Origin: Planctomycetia bacterium
Lineage (GTDB): Bacteria; Planctomycetota; Planctomycetia; Pirellulales; JALHLM01
DNA: 35,200 nt
Assembly: GCA_034440135.1 (NCBI GenBank)
Contig: JAWXBP010000502.1
Span: 1-35,200 of the forward strand
Reading direction: 5' to 3'
The notes under the pieces are model-generated. The model saw only the letters and a program-made list of their open reading frames with translations. It ran no database searches and was not told the DNA's origin. Made by a program: the position numbers and the translations under genes. Shown here in pieces: positions 31,959 through 35,200 of this stretch (position 1 is the first letter of the stretch; each line of letters opens with the position of its first letter).

Positions 31959-33167
31959 ATGCGAGTGGCGTTTGCGCTGTGCGCTTTGATGGTTGTGTCG
32001 ACGCTCATTGAGACCCGGGCAGCGTCAATCGTCGCCGTAGGGCCACTGGACCGAGACACGGTTACGGAGCTGTTTGGCATCTCTGCCGACGGCAGCGTCG
32101 TGGCCGGACGCAGTTGGCGGGGCAGCGGCACCTCACGTGCCGTGCGATGGACTGCTGCAACTGGTACGCTCGCGTTGCCGGACACTCCCCAAGGCGCAGT
32201 CGCATATGCTGTGTCCGGCGACGGGAACTACATCGTAGGTCATACAGGAGACGACCACGGTTTTCGTTGGAGCGCGGCGAGTGAAATTGAGATCGTTGGC
32301 GGAGCCTTCGCGTACGCTGCTTCCTATAACGGATCGGTTGTAGTCGGAAGTACAATCGGGCCGGATCGGCGTGCGTTTCGGTGGTCCGAGGCTGACGGCC
32401 TCCAAGACCTCGGCAACTCACGCGCGACTGGCGTTTCGGCAGACGGCACGATCGTCGTCGGCCAAACTACCACGCCAGCCGGCGGCTTCTTTCGCTGGAC
32501 GGCGGAAGGAGGCGGCGTGGAACTTGGCCTGGGCATCGCCCAAGCTATTTCTGCCGACGGCACAACCATAGTTGGCGGTGGCGCAGGGAATGCCTTCGTG
32601 TGGACGGAGGCTGATGGGATTAGGTCGATCGGCGGCAACGTCGCTTATGCTGTTAATGCCGACGGTTCGGTCATTGTTGGTGAGGGAAAAGACGCCTTCG
32701 GCGATTGGCATGCAACGTTGATCCATTCTCGATTGGGTTCGCGCGATCTCGTGGACGTGTTGCGATGCCAAGGCGGAAACGTAGCTGGCTGGAATCTGAA
32801 TGAGGCAACCGGCGTTTCCGCCGATGGCCTGACGATCGTGGGCAATGGCACCGACCCCGGGGGCAATCGATACGGCTGGGTCGCTCAACTGGACCCGATT
32901 GCACATCCGGGCGACGCGGATGGCAATGGAAAGGTCGACATCAACGACTTGAACCTCGTCCGCAACAACTTCGGATCGGAAGGCGCTCCCGTGCTGGGCG
33001 ACACGGACTACGATTGTGGCGTCACGATTGACGATTTAAACGCCGTTCGGAATAACTTTGGTTGGGTGGAAGTGCGACAAGTGCCAGAGCCATCATCTTT
33101 CGCTGCAATGCTCTGTTGCCTCTCAGTTTTTGGCTTCTATTTCCATCTTCGTCGGGGGAGCGCGTAA
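31959..33167 (+). CDS. Exported HAF-repeat protein with dockerin-like repeats and PEP-CTERM anchor
   Basis: Encodes 402 residues with a signal peptide (MRVAFALCALMVVSTLIETRA). About six to seven repeats of the type ISADGSVVAGRS, VSGDGNYIVGHT and VSADGTIVVGQT, each followed by a beta strand ending in RW, form a probable beta-propeller of the HAF type. Near residue 315 come two dockerin-like calcium blocks (VDINDLNLVRNNFG and VTIDDLNAVRNNFG), closely related to those of the giant protein. The C-terminus VPEPSSFAAMLCCLSVFGFY plus Arg-rich end is a PEP-CTERM signal, implying exosortase-dependent sorting to the cell surface. The HD-domain gene starts 2 bases after its stop codon. Ligand and role are unknown. 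Confidence 0.85.
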   Translation: MRVAFALCALMVVSTLIETRAASIVAVGPLDRDTVTELFGISADGSVVAGRSWRGSGTSRAVRWTAATGTLALPDTPQGAVAYAVSGDGNYIVGHTGDDHGFRWSAASEIEIVGGAFAYAASYNGSVVVGSTIGPDRRAFRWSEADGLQDLGNSRATGVSADGTIVVGQTTTPAGGFFRWTAEGGGVELGLGIAQAISADGTTIVGGGAGNAFVWTEADGIRSIGGNVAYAVNADGSVIVGEGKDAFGDWHATLIHSRLGSRDLVDVLRCQGGNVAGWNLNEATGVSADGLTIVGNGTDPGGNRYGWVAQLDPIAHPGDADGNGKVDINDLNLVRNNFGSEGAPVLGDTDYDCGVTIDDLNAVRNNFGWVEVRQVPEPSSFAAMLCCLSVFGFYFHLRRGSA

Positions 33168-33169
33168 CG

Positions 33170-35200
33170 GTGGCCAAATCATTCTCAATGCTCCTGGAGG
33201 AGATCGATCCCTCAGTTTTGGCGTCTGCGCGCGAATCACTTCATCATGCGAGAACTTTGTCATCCTACACTCCGGCTTCATTCCCGAGTGGCACTGATCA
33301 TAGCCCTCAGCATACAGATGCTGTGGATGAACATGCTGGAATGCTTTGTGCGGCCGGACTCATTCAGGAACTAAACGATGCGGAGCGCTATCTGTTATTG
33401 CTTGCGTGTCATTTTCACGACCTGGGAATGGTGGGCACTGAAGAGGAGAGTGCAACCTCGGCGGGTCAAGAATCCATTCGTCGCCAACATTCTGTTCGTA
33501 TCGGGGAACGAATCAAGGCCGAATGGCAGGCCTTTAAGCTGAAGTCGCAGCCTTACGCTGAGGCGCTGGCTCTGACATGCCGTGGTCACAGACCCGAACG
33601 GGATGCAAATGGTGAGCCGACGTGGGCTGACCTTCCTGAGCTTTTGACGTTAGGGCGAAATGAAACCGTTCGCCCAAGACTGTTGTCGGCCATCCTATTT
33701 GCGGCGGACGAGCTTCACATCGGTGATGACCGTGCAAGCCATCAGGTGGAGCAGTATCGCGAGATTCGAAGCAAGACTGCGAAAGTCCACTGGGCTCGCC
33801 ACCAAGCAATCAGAGGCCCCGATCTAGTGGCCGGCCAACTGCGGTTCTCGGTGCAGGTGGATACTCCGGAACAAGAAGAAGACTTGCGTCGGAATGTCAT
33901 TCGGAAGGCCGGGCAGGCTTTATGGGCACTGCAAAAGGAGGTCACTGCACACGAGCTAAACATTGCCCTGCCGAGATTGGTTTTGACGTGGAATCGCGAC
34001 AAATGTCTTTGTCTGTGTCTTTGGATGCAATTGATGTCATTGCTCGCACAATCACGAGACGAATTGGAGAGCACGCTCACCACCAATTATGTCGCACATG
34101 TGGCTTCGTGCCCGGATATCACTGATTTTGCGTCGGATACTGATTCCGAAGAACGCGCCATCGCAGCGGCTTGTAAACGCATCGTGAGCGACGCCTTCTC
34201 CCTGGGGATCGTCGAGGCACCGGCTGAATCCAAGGTACAAGTGCGAAAAGACTCCCAAGACGTGCGAAAAGTGATTCAGGCAGGCATGTGTGAAGCAGAC
34301 GCGTCAAATGTACATTTCTGCATTTCGACTGCGAAAACGTATTCGATTGCACTGTTTGAGAGTGAGCTTGGGCAGTACTGGATTAGACACTTCGTATACC
34401 CGAGCGTGCGCGCGACATACTCCCTTCAACACACCTCAACGGCGTTCGAAGACCAGGTCACGACTCTATTGCAAGTGTCGCCCACTGCTTGTCAACTGGT
34501 GGAAACTCTCTCGCCCGCCCGTTCGCTCCTTGCAAAGCCAGAGCTGCTCGAATCGCTAGTGATGAGTGGCATCCTAATGGATTTGTCTGACAACTCTGAA
34601 ATCGTGCTGACCCCAAGTGTGCGTCACGCCTTTCGGCTTCTGGCAACTCGTGTGACAATGTCGTTGCCGCAAATAACGTACTTCATCGAAGAGCACGCGC
34701 TAATGAGAGGTTTCTCCTTCAAGGAAGTCACAGAGTTGCTCACAGAAGACTTTGCGAAAAGGCCCACCCAAGTGGCCGGAGGAAAGCACATTTCTATGGT
34801 CGAAATCGCTGATACTCCACCGGCCTTTCCGGCGATTCAATCGCCTTACATCATCGCCGCCAGCCTTCGCTCTCGTGTGGGTATAGCTCTCGTCGGCGAG
34901 CCAAACAAGTTCGATATTACCGTAGAGTCCGACAGCGACGCGGAGTCGAACGCATCGATTACTTCACATTCAATTCTAATTACACCGCAAGTAGGAAATG
35001 GCCAGCTCCTTTTCGCTCACGGTCGGATTCGCATTGATGTAGTGTCGCGGTCAATGACCTTTATCGCGGCAGAACCCGGAAGCGCGGAGTGCGAGGAATG
35101 TCCATATTTCTTGCGAATTGACGGGATGAGGCAAGGCGCGCCCTCGAACTTCACTATTCGCTCTAGATTGACGCATGTCACAGTGGTCGATGCACTTGAA
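33170..35200 (+). CDS. Large HD-domain protein resembling HD-CE conflict-system proteins (3' end beyond window)
   Basis: An open frame of 677 codons runs from GTG 33170 to the window end without a stop; ATG 33188 is an alternative start. The first 190 residues hold an HD phosphohydrolase-like domain: H48 in PQHTDAV, H83-D84 in CHFHDLGM, H107 in RRQHSVR, H140 in CRGHRPERD and D180 in LFAADELHIGDDR. The order HDLGM, R-x-x-H-x-x-R, C-x-G-H-R-P-E and ADELxIxxDR resembles the HD-CE family associated with bacterial conflict proteins. Residues about 195-330 are mainly helical; about 440-510 look winged-helix-like (LVETLSPARSLLAKPELLES), and the end (about 585-677) is strand-rich. I recognise no ATPase or nuclease in the visible part. 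It is translationally close to the HAF gene, and its codon use (many act, gaa, gta, cta, agt) is less GC-rich than the rest. Confidence 0.7.
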   Translation, partial: MAKSFSMLLEEIDPSVLASARESLHHARTLSSYTPASFPSGTDHSPQHTDAVDEHAGMLCAAGLIQELNDAERYLLLLACHFHDLGMVGTEEESATSAGQESIRRQHSVRIGERIKAEWQAFKLKSQPYAEALALTCRGHRPERDANGEPTWADLPELLTLGRNETVRPRLLSAILFAADELHIGDDRASHQVEQYREIRSKTAKVHWARHQAIRGPDLVAGQLRFSVQVDTPEQEEDLRRNVIRKAGQALWALQKEVTAHELNIALPRLVLTWNRDKCLCLCLWMQLMSLLAQSRDELESTLTTNYVAHVASCPDITDFASDTDSEERAIAAACKRIVSDAFSLGIVEAPAESKVQVRKDSQDVRKVIQAGMCEADASNVHFCISTAKTYSIALFESELGQYWIRHFVYPSVRATYSLQHTSTAFEDQVTTLLQVSPTACQLVETLSPARSLLAKPELLESLVMSGILMDLSDNSEIVLTPSVRHAFRLLATRVTMSLPQITYFIEEHALMRGFSFKEVTELLTEDFAKRPTQVAGGKHISMVEIADTPPAFPAIQSPYIIAASLRSRVGIALVGEPNKFDITVESDSDAESNASITSHSILITPQVGNGQLLFAHGRIRIDVVSRSMTFIAAEPGSAECEECPYFLRIDGMRQGAPSNFTIRSRLTHVTVVDALE

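Noticed and set aside
1-35200. CRISPR array, rRNA or complete insertion sequence
   Set aside because: No regularly spaced repeats, rRNA sequence or transposase gene was seen anywhere in the window.

Overview
The window looks like chromosomal DNA of a planctomycete, most likely from the Pirellulales or a close relative; the exact lineage is inference. The evidence is a DUF1559 pseudopilin-like protein paired with a small lipoprotein, a giant secreted protein with the planctomycete LEPR-XLL-type N-terminus (ELLEKRQLLS), dockerin-like VRNNFG repeats in two exported proteins, a PEP-CTERM tail, and GC-rich genes separated by short palindromic repeats. About the first 28 kb is GC-rich and mostly housekeeping or envelope genes. 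From about 29.3 kb onward the DNA becomes less GC-rich, repeat-flanked and accessory in character.

Region by region: a soluble slipin and a small periplasmic cytochrome c (0.2-2.1 kb); a leaderless membrane protein (2.3-2.8 kb); an arginine cluster argB-argD-argF (2.9-6.2 kb) behind a near-consensus promoter and interrupted by a perfect 60-bp palindrome; two tiny membrane proteins and a degenerate toxin-like ORF (6.2-6.9 kb); a DUF1559/lipoprotein pair and RNase PH (7.1-9.3 kb); a CBS protein, the two subunits of a 2-oxoacid:ferredoxin oxidoreductase and a zinc-ribbon CBS protein (9.6-13.8 kb); two small exported proteins (13.9-15.2 kb); a 1588-residue secreted protein combining an HELHH metalloprotease-like region with a CLCA-like VWA module (15.6-20.4 kb); a serine hydrolase of the beta-lactamase fold, a TPR protein, a lipoprotein and a SolA-like flavin oxidase (20.6-26.4 kb); the ribosomal operon rplM-rpsI (26.6-27.5 kb); and, on the minus strand, an acyl lipid/acyl-CoA desaturase and a half-size EamA transporter (27.6-29.2 kb).

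The last 6 kb hold the most unusual material: a short ORF containing an antisense tRNA 3'-end-like sequence; two divergent direct repeats of roughly 250 bp on either side of a 480-residue protein with a candidate C-terminal PD-(D/E)XK toxin-like domain; an exported HAF-repeat protein with dockerin and PEP-CTERM signals; and, two bases downstream of it, a large HD-domain protein that runs off the window and resembles the HD-CE domain described from bacterial conflict systems.

A second theme is gene expression. Three genes (2318, 6589, 8611) have their ATG only 7-8 bases after a TAGAATC box, which places the predicted transcription start 1-2 bases before the start codon, so they are probably translated from leaderless mRNAs. 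One of them is a 47-residue membrane protein that ordinary gene calling could easily miss.
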